From Flavobacterium salilacus subsp. salilacus (GTDB lineage Bacteria; Bacteroidota; Bacteroidia; Flavobacteriales; Flavobacteriaceae), in NCBI RefSeq assembly GCF_004634195.1, contig NZ_SKBP01000009.1:1-64000 (forward strand): a stretch of DNA of 64,000 nucleotides, given 5' to 3'. Below the pieces are notes generated by a model, which saw only the letters and a program-made list of their open reading frames with translations, searched no databases and was not told the origin of the DNA. Below are positions 1-8,173 of the stretch, one piece after another (the first letter of the stretch is position 1; the number at the start of each line of letters is the position of its first letter). The position numbers and the translations under genes are program-made.

Positions 1-1175
1 CATGTGCCTGCACTAAGTCCTGATACGGATGTGGTACCGTCGCCTGTTGGGTTGCCCGGTGTCCAGTTGTAGGTATAGCCTCCGGCTCCTCCGGTGGCGG
101 TGTTTACTGTGGCTGCTCCGGTGGAACCGCCGTTACAGGCGATGTTGGTTTGGGATGCCGGTGTAAGGTTTAATGCTGTGGGTTGGGTTATAGTTGCGCT
201 GGCTGTTGCTGTACATCCGTTGGCATCAGTTATGGTTACTTCATACGTTCCGGCACTAAGTCCTGTAGCAGTAGCCGTTGTTTGGGCAGCACCGTCATCC
301 CATAAATAGGTATATGGAGCTGTACCATTTGTAGGAGCAACGGTTAAAGAGCCGGTTGCTCCTCCGTTACAAGCTATATTGGTTTGCGATGTAATAGAGG
401 CTGTCATAGTACACGCAGGCGCATCCGGTGTTATGTTCGGTACAGCATATGTTGTTGATGTAATATCGATAGTACCCGGATCATCAGTGCCACTCCAGTT
501 AGCAGGGTTATTTATTGCTGCTCTTACGGCTGAAGCTGTACCTGTAAGTGTTCCTGTATATTTACTATTGTCCAGCTCCGGTCCCGGAGCGGGGAAAAGT
601 GATATACAGTTTACCCCATTGGTTAACCCAGGTGGCAGTAAACTTTCTGAAGTGCCATTTACCGGCATCACATTATTCCAAGTAGTTGTGGCATCATACC
701 TGGTATCGTTATAATCGCCATGTACTCCCGAAATAAAAGTAGGGATTGCGGGTCTGACTCCTGTAAGGGACTGATAGGCTAATATCTGATCTCCCGCAAA
801 TAGGTTAAAGTTAGTTGCATCACCTGTTGGGTTAAGGTATGTTACACCATTGGTAGATCCTGTTACAGTAAATGTATTAGCAGATGTTTCCATTACAGAT
901 ACAATAGTACCTATAGTAGTTCCGGCAGGTATAACCCAAGAAAGGTGAGGCTCAAATGGGTTATTCCATCCTGTTCCGTCCCATCCTTCTTCTGTAAAAA
1001 AAATCGTTTCTCCTGCAGGTAAATCCTTTAAGGCTATAAACGTAAAGCCGTCAGGATCATCGGTAATATAGCCTATAAAGGCTATATCGCCGGGCTGGAG
1101 GGTTTGTGCTTTTGTACTCTGATGGACTAACAGCCCAAACAGAAAAAGCATAAAATAGAGTAATCTGTTTTTCAT
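1..1175 (-). CDS. Secreted SprB-repeat surface protein, 3' end outside window
   Basis: The reading frame is open from an ATG at 1175 to the window edge, so only the N-terminal ~391 residues are visible. It opens with a Sec signal peptide (about 24 residues, MKNRLLYFMLFLFGLLV..., cleavage near TKA-Q). A ~270-residue N-terminal region follows, and then SprB-type repeats of 78 residues (SQTNIACNGG...GTYEVTITDANGC...ITQP), of which two starts are visible 234 bp apart. SprB repeats are known from flavobacterial gliding adhesins and other T9SS cargo, and the T9SS sorting domain would lie beyond position 1. It starts 15 bp after the AmiC-like gene and is probably co-transcribed with it. The role as a surface adhesin is inferred from the repeats. 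Confidence 0.8.
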   Translation of the reverse strand, partial: MKNRLLYFMLFLFGLLVHQSTKAQTLQPGDIAFIGYITDDPDGFTFIALKDLPAGETIFFTEEGWDGTGWNNPFEPHLSWVIPAGTTIGTIVSVMETSANTFTVTGSTNGVTYLNPTGDATNFNLFAGDQILAYQSLTGVRPAIPTFISGVHGDYNDTRYDATTTWNNVMPVNGTSESLLPPGLTNGVNCISLFPAPGPELDNSKYTGTLTGTASAVRAAINNPANWSGTDDPGTIDITSTTYAVPNITPDAPACTMTASITSQTNIACNGGATGSLTVAPTNGTAPYTYLWDDGAAQTTATATGLSAGTYEVTITDANGCTATASATITQPTALNLTPASQTNIACNGGSTGAATVNTATGGAGGYTYNWTPGNPTGDGTTSVSGLSAGT

Positions 1176-1190
1176 AATAATTGTTTTAGA

Positions 1191-2327
1191 TTAGTGACAT
1201 AAATAAGCATTTTGCCATCCTCCGGGTTGGGATGGGGATTCATGAAATAATATGGCTTGAATAAAGCCCCCGTCATTTTTAAGGGTTTCCACTCTTTGAT
1301 ACGAAAAATTATTTTCATCATTGGCAACTATTTTATATAGGTAGTGATTAAATACTGTTCTGTTAGTATTGTTTTCAAAACAAATAGTTCCTCTTGGCCC
1401 CTCAGCAGTCAACGTTTTCATTTTGGCAAGTAAGGATTTATAGGAGCTATCAGAATCTTCATTTTCAAGAATTGTTTTTAAAACAATTGAATTTTCGTAT
1501 CCTAATAAAGAGAATATACTTGGGGCGTTATTATATTCTTTTTTGTATTGCTCTATAAATAAGCTATTTAGATCATAATCGCTATTTTCCAACCATGATC
1601 CTATAACAAAAATAGGATTTAATTTGTTATAATACACATTTTTTTTGACAGAAAACGGTGTCAAATAATACGTTAATTCGTTAAGTAGGTTTGTTTGAGC
1701 AATAAAATCTGAGTGTTCTTCGGCATATAAACCGCTGTAAAATCCGAAAACAGCATCTATATTTTTACCACTCATAGCTTCATTCATATAGGCTGCTTCT
1801 GTTTCACGAGGATGAAATGGTGAAATATAGTGTCCTGAAAAATTTAATTTGTTTTTTTGTATTGCTATATCCATTGCGGCAAGCATACCATAACCTGCAT
1901 CGTAGTAGGATGATGAGCTAAAAATATTTTTTATGTCATTTTTTGCAAAATATTCTCCTAACAGATAGGAAGATTCATTTAGTCCGTAGGAGTTAATATA
2001 TACTCCCTCGTGCTTACCAATTCCATAGGGCATTGTTGCTCCTAAATCGGATGCTATTAAAATTATCTCATTTTCAGCAGCATATTCATATATTGCTTTT
2101 ATGTTATGATGTCCTAAAAAAGCGATTATAAAAGTAACTTCGTCCTGATGATGTAATTTTTGAATTTTGTCTATAATAAGCCTGTCATTAGCACCTGTAC
2201 CTATACTCTCCATAAAATACTGAACCGGCAAATCATTCATTTTTATGCCTCTGATGAAATCGCGGGACATTGTTTTGTAATGGGCTGACTGAAGATATAA
2301 TATTCCTATTTTGGTATCAGAAATCAT
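1191..2327 (-). CDS. AmiC-like periplasmic-binding-fold protein without signal peptide
   Basis: This 378-residue protein has the type I periplasmic-binding fold of the AmiC/urea-type substrate-binding family (Peripla_BP_5/6). The N-terminal strand IGILYLQSAHYKTMSRDFIRGIKM matches the family start. The C-terminal segment EGPRGTICFENNTNRTVFNHYLYKI matches the AmiC-type 'P-G-x-x-x-x-x-x-x-N-x' segment. There is no signal peptide or lipobox, and no ABC permease or ATPase gene nearby, so a cytosolic ligand sensor (as AmiC is for amides) is more likely than a transport component. Its ligand is unknown. It lies downstream of two collar-domain genes and 15 bp upstream of a SprB-repeat surface protein. 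Confidence 0.75.
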   Translation of the reverse strand: MISDTKIGILYLQSAHYKTMSRDFIRGIKMNDLPVQYFMESIGTGANDRLIIDKIQKLHHQDEVTFIIAFLGHHNIKAIYEYAAENEIILIASDLGATMPYGIGKHEGVYINSYGLNESSYLLGEYFAKNDIKNIFSSSSYYDAGYGMLAAMDIAIQKNKLNFSGHYISPFHPRETEAAYMNEAMSGKNIDAVFGFYSGLYAEEHSDFIAQTNLLNELTYYLTPFSVKKNVYYNKLNPIFVIGSWLENSDYDLNSLFIEQYKKEYNNAPSIFSLLGYENSIVLKTILENEDSDSSYKSLLAKMKTLTAEGPRGTICFENNTNRTVFNHYLYKIVANDENNFSYQRVETLKNDGGFIQAILFHESPSQPGGWQNAYLCH

Positions 2328-2340
2328 ATTATTTTTTTTA

Positions 2341-2375
2341 AATAAAAAGGAGAGGAAAATAAAAATTTCCCTCTC
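2341..2375 (-). terminator. Hairpin plus T-run after the second collar gene
   Basis: Arms GAGAGGAAA (2350-2358) and TTTCCCTCTC (2366-2375) pair with one bulged C. On the minus strand the hairpin is followed by CTTTTTATTT. It lies between the collar gene ending at 2404 and the AmiC-like gene starting at 2327, so it may partly uncouple the two. Confidence 0.6.
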
Positions 2376-2403
2376 GCTGTATAAGTTTTAACTTAATTTT
2401 TTG

Positions 2404-2991
2404 CTATCCTCTTGATGGAAATATGCCTATCATTGCGATACAGATGCATACGCCCAAATAAGGATTTCTTATTTCTATAGGTAAGTTTCCTCCTGTATTA
2501 GTGGTCATACCACTAATGTGACTTACCGAAGTTACTCCTCCTACATTATCCTGACTTACAGGCGGTTCGCTATATATGTTAGGAAATGCTCCTCCTGAAC
2601 CAAAAAAATTATTACCTGTATCAGGCTCATTAGTTCCTCCGTTACTTGCCGTGTTAATAACTGTATTGGTACGTACATTAACAAGCGTATCTACCAGTGA
2701 GTGACTGTGTGAAGGCAAATTAAGTATTGTCATATAAGCGTCTTCGGCTCCTCCTCTTTGTCCCCATCGAATATCGCTTAGCCCGGGACCTTGTCCTACA
2801 TGCAGCATTGAGCGACCTCTTAAATCGGGTAATGCAAATGTTGTGATTCCATCGCCTCCATATGTTGTTCCGAGTAATGAAAATAATGCTGTGTTGGCAG
2901 CTATTGAAAGTAATTGCCCATCACATTTTGCCCATCCACGGGGTGCAAAATTAAAGCCGAATGCTTTTATAGTTCCTAAAAAATCTTCCAT
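2404..2991 (-). CDS. Phage tail collar domain protein (microcystin-dependent protein family), copy 2
   Basis: This 195-residue protein has an N-terminal phage tail collar domain (PF07484 type): FLGTIKAFGFNFAPRGWAKCDGQLLSIAANTALFSLLGTTYGGDGITTFALPDLRGR. The collar core ends with LPDLRGRS near residue 60, and a Gly/Asn/Thr-rich C-terminal half ends in the conserved IGIFPSRG. Length and layout match the MdpB-like proteins common in Bacteroidota, whose function is poorly known. It is a close paralogue of the gene immediately upstream. It has no signal peptide. It could be a short tail-fibre-like or surface protein, but a structural role with the eCIS is only a hypothesis. Confidence 0.8.
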   Translation of the reverse strand: MEDFLGTIKAFGFNFAPRGWAKCDGQLLSIAANTALFSLLGTTYGGDGITTFALPDLRGRSMLHVGQGPGLSDIRWGQRGGAEDAYMTILNLPSHSHSLVDTLVNVRTNTVINTASNGGTNEPDTGNNFFGSGGAFPNIYSEPPVSQDNVGGVTSVSHISGMTTNTGGNLPIEIRNPYLGVCICIAMIGIFPSRG

Positions 2992-3094
2992 AATTATTAG
3001 TTGTTTTTAAAGTTTATGTATGTCTTTTTGTAATTGTATTATATTTTTTTGCTTACATGTATATATACCCTGACAGGTATAATTAAAAAAAGTA

Positions 3095-3682
3095 CTAACC
3101 TCTTGAAGGGTATATACCTTCTATAGCAATACACATATATATACCTATATATGGGTTTTGTATATTGAGGGGAATATTTCCTCCTGTTGGTGAAGTGTTT
3201 CCGCTTATCTGTGTAACAGAGGATATACCACCTATAGAATCCTGAGATAGTGGTGGCTCACTATAGATATTAGGAAAAGCTCCTCCTGAACCAAATACAT
3301 TATTTCCTGTATCGGGCTCATTGGTACTTCCATTAGATGCGGTTTGAATAGTAGTATGCGTACTAACATTTGCAAGTCCGTCTATCAAGGAGTGAATGTG
3401 CGATGGCATATTGCTTATATTTAAGCTAACTTGATTAACACCATCACTCTCCCCCCAAAATACTGTATTTAACCCCGGTCCGTTACCTATATGTACCATA
3501 GAGCGACCTCTTAAATCAGGCAACCCAAAAGTGGTTCTTCCGTCTCCGCCAAATGTTGTACCCAACAAGGAGAATAAAGCGGTATTGTTTGATATTGCTA
3601 ATAATTGACCATTGCAAAGCGCCCAACCTCGTGGCGCAAAATCAAACCCGAATGTTTGTATTGTTCCTAAGTATTCTTCCAT
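3095..3682 (-). CDS. Phage tail collar domain protein (microcystin-dependent protein family), copy 1
   Basis: This 195-residue collar-domain protein is the same length as its downstream paralogue and is visibly similar along its whole length. Shared blocks include FAPRGWA, NTALFSLLGTT, LPDLRGRSM, NEPDTGNN and FGSGGAFPNIYSEPP. Substitutions spread over both halves mark an older duplication rather than a recent one. It is the first gene of the minus-strand island. A CAGGTA-N4-TACCTG dyad lies about 105 bp upstream of its start. No TAnnTTTG box was found in the leader, so its promoter is not located. Confidence 0.8.
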   Translation of the reverse strand: MEEYLGTIQTFGFDFAPRGWALCNGQLLAISNNTALFSLLGTTFGGDGRTTFGLPDLRGRSMVHIGNGPGLNTVFWGESDGVNQVSLNISNMPSHIHSLIDGLANVSTHTTIQTASNGSTNEPDTGNNVFGSGGAFPNIYSEPPLSQDSIGGISSVTQISGNTSPTGGNIPLNIQNPYIGIYMCIAIEGIYPSRG

Positions 3683-3786
3683 AATTAATTAGTTTTTTTA
3701 ATGATTAGTTTTTTAGTTGGATGGATAATCGACTATAACGTTATAATTTATTTTTGCTAAGTTAAATAAGTGCATTGAACTAAAAT

Positions 3787-3802
3787 CAGGTATTTTTACC
3801 TG
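3787..3802. promoter_or_regulatory. Perfect CAGGTA-TTTT-TACCTG dyad
   Basis: The six-base arms CAGGTA and TACCTG are exact inverted repeats around a 4-base spacer, as expected for a dimeric regulator. The site lies about 105 bp upstream of the first collar gene. Related sites are at 4148-4163 and 8174-8189. The binding protein is unknown; the NarL-type regulator encoded at 6111 or the LuxR-like regulator at 7141 are the local candidates. Confidence 0.5.
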
Positions 3803-3891
3803 TTTTTTCACATATATTATACTTTTTTTTAACTTAAATATAAATAATAATTCAATATTTAAATTACAACTAAACCGTTTGTAAAAAAATA

Positions 3892-3919
3892 AGGAGTGTA
3901 ATTTTAAAATTACACTCCT
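3892..3919 (-). repeat. Perfect 28-nt palindrome, terminator-like on the minus strand
   Basis: Arms AGGAGTGTAATTTT (3892-3905) and AAAATTACACTCCT (3906-3919) are exactly complementary. On the minus strand the palindrome is followed by TATTTTTTTAC, so it reads as an intrinsic terminator. No recognised gene lies upstream on that strand; it may end an unannotated short transcript or insulate the divergent promoters. Confidence 0.55.
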
Positions 3920-4147
3920 GCATTTGATTCCCCCAAATCAAACATTTTTTTGACTGTTTAATTTGAATAGCTCTTAAAAATAGAAAAAGATTGCTGTAGT
4001 AGTCTTTATTCAAATTTTTGTACAGTCAATACATAAGCAAGTAATGGAAAAAACTTACTTATATATATATACCAAGTCACTAATAATGATTACAAAATTA
4101 TTTATCTTGTATAAAATAATCTACCGTATATATACCTCTTTTTCTTT

Positions 4148-4163
4148 CAGGTATATTTGCCTG
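4148..4163. promoter_or_regulatory. CAGGTA-TATT-TGCCTG dyad containing a -7 box
   Basis: This site has the same arms and spacing as 3787-3802 with one arm mismatch. Inside it, TATATTTG (4152-4159) is a perfect Bacteroidota -7 box on the plus strand. A regulator bound here would cover a promoter that could give the 4345 operon a leader of about 180 nt. Confidence 0.45.
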
Positions 4164-4294
4164 ATTTTTGAGAATTTTTGATAAGTTATTGATTTACAAA
4201 ATGTAATTTTAGCAATAAACAAAATTGTTAATATTATCTTAATAATTACACCATTATTACACAAAAAAGTCTTAAAAATTAAGGAATAATTCAC

Positions 4295-4302
4295 TACGTT
4301 TG
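4295..4302 (+). promoter_or_regulatory. -7 box TACGTTTG for the sensory operon
   Basis: TACGTTTG matches TAnnTTTG exactly and lies about 43 bp before the 4345 start. No clear TTTG -33 box is seen 19-21 bp upstream. Confidence 0.5.
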
Positions 4303-4344
4303 TAGGAGCAACCAATCTGAATTTAATTACTAAATCAATATTTT

Positions 4345-4689
4345 ATGAAAGACAAAAAAAACATTATCAGCCTTGAAACTGCACAGGCTTGGGCAAAAAA
4401 ATGGAGAAAAGAAGAAGGTACTTACAACTCACATCACGAGGTTCATGCTTTCTTAATCCCTAAAGAAGATCTTACAGAACTGCTTTCAGAAGGGGTAGAT
4501 GCCGTGAGAGCCTATCTTGGTGTAGATGAGCATGATGAGGAGAAGCTAATGATAGTAGGTACAAAATATAATGCTGCAACAGATACTTATGTTGACATGA
4601 CACCGGAAAGAGTTGTACACAGCGGGTATATTTATGATTTTACAAGACCCTGCCCTCCGTCATGTGATACCAGCAGTCCGCTAAACTAA
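4345..4689 (+). CDS. Conserved small cytosolic protein of unknown function
   Basis: This 114-residue protein has no signal peptide or membrane segment. Visible features are an N-terminal helix (SLETAQAWAKKWRKEE), a central stretch HEVHAFLIPKEDLTELLSEGVDAVRAYLGVD, a strand KLMIVGTKY, and a Cys/Pro-rich tail (RPCPPSCDTSSPLN). Its two cysteines, four residues apart near the C-terminus, could bind metal or form a disulfide. It is not assigned to a known family. It is first in a plus-strand set with a 7-TM protein, histidine kinase and response regulator, so it may be a signalling accessory or a reporter of the same pathway. Confidence 0.6.
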   Translation: MKDKKNIISLETAQAWAKKWRKEEGTYNSHHEVHAFLIPKEDLTELLSEGVDAVRAYLGVDEHDEEKLMIVGTKYNAATDTYVDMTPERVVHSGYIYDFTRPCPPSCDTSSPLN

Positions 4690-4705
4690 TAAAGTTATTT
4701 ATCAT

Positions 4706-5353
4706 ATGGATATACTTAGGGTTTTGTCATATATCGGCTATAGCATCCTATGTATAAACATTATTGTATATTTTACAGGCTTTGCCAAAAATGGTAAAGC
4801 CTATAAAGTTTTTGTATGCTACCTTGTAGCCATTGCTATTATACAGGCTATCATGGAGTTTTATGCCCATAAAGGGTATAATAACCACTTTTTGTCAAAT
4901 TATTATCTTTTATCCCGGTTTATATTTTTAAGCCTGTTTTTTTATTACTTATTCAGGACATTAAAGAAGCATATAAGTCAGTTAGTCAGCATCATATCAG
5001 TCACTATTATTATTGGGCTTATTATTCAGTATAGTATATACCCGGAACTGTATTATGAATTTAACTCTTTGGGGTTTTTGGTAACCGCTACCGTTTTAAT
5101 ACTGTATGCCGTACTATATCTTTATGAGATGCTTTCCAAAAAATTACCTTATTATTATACTACTGTGGGTATATTCCTATATATGTTAAGCAGCGCTGTA
5201 ATATTTGCTTCAGCAACCTCAATAGTGTCTTTTAACGATAAAATTAATATGTATATCTGGAAATTAAATGCTTTTTTGTTTATTGTTTACCAATTATTAA
5301 TTTTATGGGAATGGAAAATAACGTTTTACCCCAAAATAACGAAACAGGGATAA
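4706..5353 (+). CDS. Seven-TM membrane protein of a sensory operon
   Basis: This 215-residue protein is almost entirely hydrophobic, with about seven predicted membrane segments (roughly residues 5-25, 35-51, 69-85, 94-111, 122-140, 152-172 and 186-202) and short loops. No catalytic motif is visible. Its last 49 bp overlap the start of the histidine kinase gene, which points to translational coupling and a role as membrane sensor or partner of that kinase. Similar small 7-TM proteins often precede HisKA_3 kinases in Bacteroidota, but the signal is not known. Confidence 0.6.
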   Translation: MDILRVLSYIGYSILCINIIVYFTGFAKNGKAYKVFVCYLVAIAIIQAIMEFYAHKGYNNHFLSNYYLLSRFIFLSLFFYYLFRTLKKHISQLVSIISVTIIIGLIIQYSIYPELYYEFNSLGFLVTATVLILYAVLYLYEMLSKKLPYYYTTVGIFLYMLSSAVIFASATSIVSFNDKINMYIWKLNAFLFIVYQLLILWEWKITFYPKITKQG

Positions 5354-6114
5354 TAATTATTTACGTTATTTTCCTAATGCTCTTTATGGGCGTTGTCCTG
5401 CTGTTGTTTTTTTACTTTTCCAAAAAAAAAATTATACAGAAGGAACTGGAAAAAAAAGATTTGGAACTCGAGTATCAGAAAGAGCTTTTACACGCCACTC
5501 TTTTGGTACAGGAAGAGGAGCGACAACGCATAGCAAGAGATTTGCATGATGACATAAGCTCTAAACTAAATGTAGTGTCGTTAAACAGCCACTTGCTTAC
5601 CACTCCTGATTTAAGTGAAAAGGAAGTTGCCGAAATAACTGATAATATTGTTAAACTGGTTGCTAAAGCATTAGAAAGTTCGCGCAAAATTGCACATGAC
5701 CTGTTACCTCCGGTACTCGAAAAATTTGGGCTTAATGCCGGCATAGAGGAACTGTGCTTTGAGTATAACAGCAGTAAAATTACTATCGTAAATTATGAAA
5801 ATAATGTTTCTTTTACGGAAATAATCCCGGAGAAGCAGTTACATATATTCAGGATTATACAAGAACTGATCAATAATTCCGTGCGACACGGAAGCGCATC
5901 TGAAATTACAATTCTGTTTAAAGAAAAGGATAACGTTATAACGTGTATATATACTGACAACGGAAAAGGATTTGATACTAAAGAGATAAAGAGTAAAAAA
6001 GGACTCGGAATGAAAAATATTGAAAGTAGAATCTTTTTCCTGAAAGGTGAAATCACTATCGATTCTGTTATAAATAAAGGAACTCAAATTACCTTTAATT
6101 TTAGTAGCTTATGA
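5305..6114 (+). CDS. HisKA_3-family sensor histidine kinase
   Basis: This 269-residue kinase starts with one membrane segment (about residues 13-38) and a short coiled stalk. The HisKA_3 dimerisation box is EEERQRIARDLHDDISSKLN, with the phospho-acceptor His in DLHDD. The C-terminal HATPase_c domain has an N-box (IQELINNSVRHG) and G-boxes (YTDNGKGFD, GLGMKNIESR). This architecture pairs with NarL/LuxR response regulators, and the regulator gene follows with a 4-bp ATGA overlap. Because it lacks an extracellular domain, input probably comes from the overlapping 7-TM protein. ATG 5311 (residue 3) is an alternative start. Confidence 0.9.
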   Translation: MGMENNVLPQNNETGIIIIYVIFLMLFMGVVLLLFFYFSKKKIIQKELEKKDLELEYQKELLHATLLVQEEERQRIARDLHDDISSKLNVVSLNSHLLTTPDLSEKEVAEITDNIVKLVAKALESSRKIAHDLLPPVLEKFGLNAGIEELCFEYNSSKITIVNYENNVSFTEIIPEKQLHIFRIIQELINNSVRHGSASEITILFKEKDNVITCIYTDNGKGFDTKEIKSKKGLGMKNIESRIFFLKGEITIDSVINKGTQITFNFSSL

Positions 6115-6788
6115 ATAATGTTGTAAAAATAGCACTGGCAGATGACGAAGTTTTATTTCGAAAGGGAATTTCGTTTATGCTGCAACGCGAAAAAAATATA
6201 GAAATTATTTTTGAAGCATCAGACGGGCAAGACCTGATTGACAAACTGAAAGAGTATCCTGCTCCTGATATTATAGTAATGGATCTTAAAATGCCTAACA
6301 TTAATGGTGTGGAAGCGACTAAAATTATTCGTAATACACACCCTGATATTAAAATAGTAGCTCTAACGAGCTACAACACAAAGTCGTTTATAGCTAATAT
6401 GATAGATGTGGGAGCAGTATCGTATGTAATGAAAAACACCACACCCAAGGAATTACTTACTACCATAAACGAGGTACAAAACATAGGATATTATTATAAC
6501 GACTATGTGATGAAAGTAATACAGGAATACCTGATATCTCCACGAAAAAAAACAGTAAAAAGCCGTTTTGATGACGAACAGCTTACCAAAAGAGAAATAC
6601 AAGTATTAAAACTGATATGCAAACAATACAGCGGACAGGAAATTGCTAACGAATTATGCCTGAGCGCAAGAACAGTAGAAGGACACCGTAATAACCTGTT
6701 GCGAAAAACAGAATGCAAAAACATGGTAGGCTTAATTATATATGCCATTCAAAATGATTTTGTAAATCTGGAAAACCTTGTTGATTAA
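6111..6788 (+). CDS. NarL/LuxR-family response regulator
   Basis: This 225-residue regulator has a receiver domain (about residues 1-120) with the acidic pair at D11/D12, phospho-acceptor D58 (IIVMDLKMP), a switch Thr/Ser (VALTSYN) and a conserved Lys (VMKNTTP). The LuxR/GerE helix-turn-helix near residues 158-215 reads LTKREIQVLKLICKQYSGQEIANELCLSARTVEGHRNNLLRK. It overlaps the kinase gene by four bases and is certainly its partner. NarL-type proteins bind dyads as dimers, so it is a leading candidate for the CAGGTA dyads at 3787, 4148 and 8174. Confidence 0.92.
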   Translation: MNNVVKIALADDEVLFRKGISFMLQREKNIEIIFEASDGQDLIDKLKEYPAPDIIVMDLKMPNINGVEATKIIRNTHPDIKIVALTSYNTKSFIANMIDVGAVSYVMKNTTPKELLTTINEVQNIGYYYNDYVMKVIQEYLISPRKKTVKSRFDDEQLTKREIQVLKLICKQYSGQEIANELCLSARTVEGHRNNLLRKTECKNMVGLIIYAIQNDFVNLENLVD

Positions 6789-7140
6789 GGCTCTATTTTT
6801 TCACAACCCTATGCTGCAAAAATTACCCTGTAAACCTTAATATATAAAATTTGAATATAGTAAGCTACCCTAAAATTTCATAGTATCCCTTGTTAACTGA
6901 TAGCTAATAAACCTCTTGCTTTTCATTATCCAAAAAATAGCAGCCCTATACTATTTACAATATAAATACACTTCGATTAAAAACAACCGGTAGCAAAAAA
7001 TAATTTTCCTTAACATTGAAAAACAGGTAATTGTACGTATATACAGGTAATGTATATTTAATAAATTGCAGATATAAAATGATGTTTTGTTGGCTACCTA
7101 TAAAGCACATTTTTTAGAATATCACATCCAACTAAAAATA
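6789..7140. other. Intergenic region with spaced CAGGTAA direct repeats
   Basis: This 352-bp AT-rich gap shows no gene. Two copies of CAGGTAA start at 7024 and 7044, exactly 20 bp apart (about two helical turns). The first is followed by TAC at the dyad spacing (CAGGTA-ATTG-TACGTA), so it is a partial version of the CAGGTA dyad. TATATTTA near 7053 resembles a weak -7 box. No terminator was found after the response regulator gene. Confidence 0.4.
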
Positions 7141-7998
7141 ATGAGTACTGAAAAAACAGTTGTTATTGGTTCTGATAGCGCCGCTAACCTAATTATAATG
7201 CTTAGCAGCATTCAGAAATTTCCGCACTGCGATATCCATATTATCTCGGTGAGTCGGCTTGTCGATTTACTTCATGTACTCAAAGATTCAAATCCCGACT
7301 TAACAATCATAAATTTTGCCGACAACCAAACAGCATTAAACGAAATAAACGATAAGGTAAAAAAGAATGAAATACCTATAGTATGCCTCGACCCAAAATC
7401 GCAATCCAATATATTGCACTGGGACAGCAAAGCAATCGTGTTTGTATATCCTTTCGAAATGATACATAAAGAAAATTATATCTTTAACCGTATCAACTCA
7501 ATATTCTTACTGAAATCGAAAACATACTCTAAAAGCGAAGCCGAAAGATTTCCGTCGCTTATACCGGCAAAAAGTTCCGGAGAGTTAAGCCGATATGTAA
7601 TGGAGCTTGATAAAAAAAGAGAAATACTCTCCAAAGTACGCTCAAAAATAAAAGCACTCTATCCTAATGTTAATGACCCCGTGCGGAAAGAGTTAATGTC
7701 GATAGTCAACTACATCAAAGCAACATCCAGCGACCAAAACCTGTGGAAAGATTTTAAGTTTTATTTTGAACAAATACATCAGGATTTCCTGCAAAGACTA
7801 ACCGATAAACACCCTGCACTTACACCTACCGATTTAAAATATTGTTGCTACCTGAAAATGAATATGACGAATGACGATATTAAAAACCTGTTGGGTATAA
7901 ACCAGGAAAGCGTGCGCACCCATACCTATAGGCTTAAACTAAAAATGGCATTACGCAAAGAAGAAGACCTCAGGTATTATCTGCGTTCCGTTTGCTAA
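7141..7998 (+). CDS. Pseudo-receiver protein with C-terminal LuxR-like HTH
   Basis: ATG 7141 (MSTEKTVVIGSDSAAN...) is preferred over the upstream in-frame ATG 7087, because the receiver-like fold begins directly at TVVIGSDS. This gives 285 residues. The N-terminal ~110 residues look like a receiver domain, but the expected phospho-acceptor position is replaced (PDLTIINFAD), so phosphorylation is unlikely. A helical linker follows. The C-terminus has the Bacteroidota GerE-like HTH: FLQRLTDKHPALTPTDLKYCCYLKMNMTNDDIKNLLGINQESVRTHTYRLKLKM. It sits between the two-component operon and the eCIS and ends with a strong terminator, so it is plausibly a dedicated eCIS regulator (inference). Confidence 0.75.
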   Translation: MSTEKTVVIGSDSAANLIIMLSSIQKFPHCDIHIISVSRLVDLLHVLKDSNPDLTIINFADNQTALNEINDKVKKNEIPIVCLDPKSQSNILHWDSKAIVFVYPFEMIHKENYIFNRINSIFLLKSKTYSKSEAERFPSLIPAKSSGELSRYVMELDKKREILSKVRSKIKALYPNVNDPVRKELMSIVNYIKATSSDQNLWKDFKFYFEQIHQDFLQRLTDKHPALTPTDLKYCCYLKMNMTNDDIKNLLGINQESVRTHTYRLKLKMALRKEEDLRYYLRSVC

Positions 7999-8040
7999 AC
8001 TGTATATAACTAACCCTTATATAACCCTCACTATTTGTTA

Positions 8041-8068
8041 CTCCGAAGGCAACTTCGGAGTTTTTTTT
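8041..8068 (+). terminator. Strong intrinsic terminator
   Basis: The 7-bp stem CTCCGAA/TTCGGAG with a GGCAAC loop is followed by eight T. It separates the regulator gene from the eCIS operon, so the latter must have its own promoter. Confidence 0.9.
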
Positions 8069-8173
8069 GTTCCTTTTTCACCTGTCTATGATTTGTCTAT
8101 GCTATACCCATAAAATATAAAAATCATGAATACGAATTGTACATGCCCATTTCTCTGTTCATACAATAATGTT

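Larger units (their letters stand above)
3683..4344. other. Divergent intergenic region between collar island and sensory operon
   Basis: This 662-bp gap separates minus-strand collar genes from the plus-strand regulatory operon. It holds two CAGGTA dyads (3787-3802 and 4148-4163), a perfect 28-nt palindrome (3892-3919) and a TAnnTTTG box at 4295. It is strongly AT-rich with runs of TATATA near 4061-4075 and 4130. No convincing gene is seen. Confidence 0.7.

Noticed and set aside
94..714. Plus-strand ORFs at the left edge
   Set aside because: They lie antisense to the signal-peptide-bearing SprB-repeat protein, whose frame is open throughout.
4121..4315. 64-codon minus-strand ORF in the intergenic region
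   Set aside because: It is AT-rich and low in complexity, with no recognisable domain, and it overlaps the plus-strand promoter and dyad; likely chance.
7087..7140. Upstream start (ATG 7087) for the pseudo-receiver regulator
   Set aside because: The extra 18 residues are not receiver-like, and ATG 7141 directly precedes the fold's first strand.
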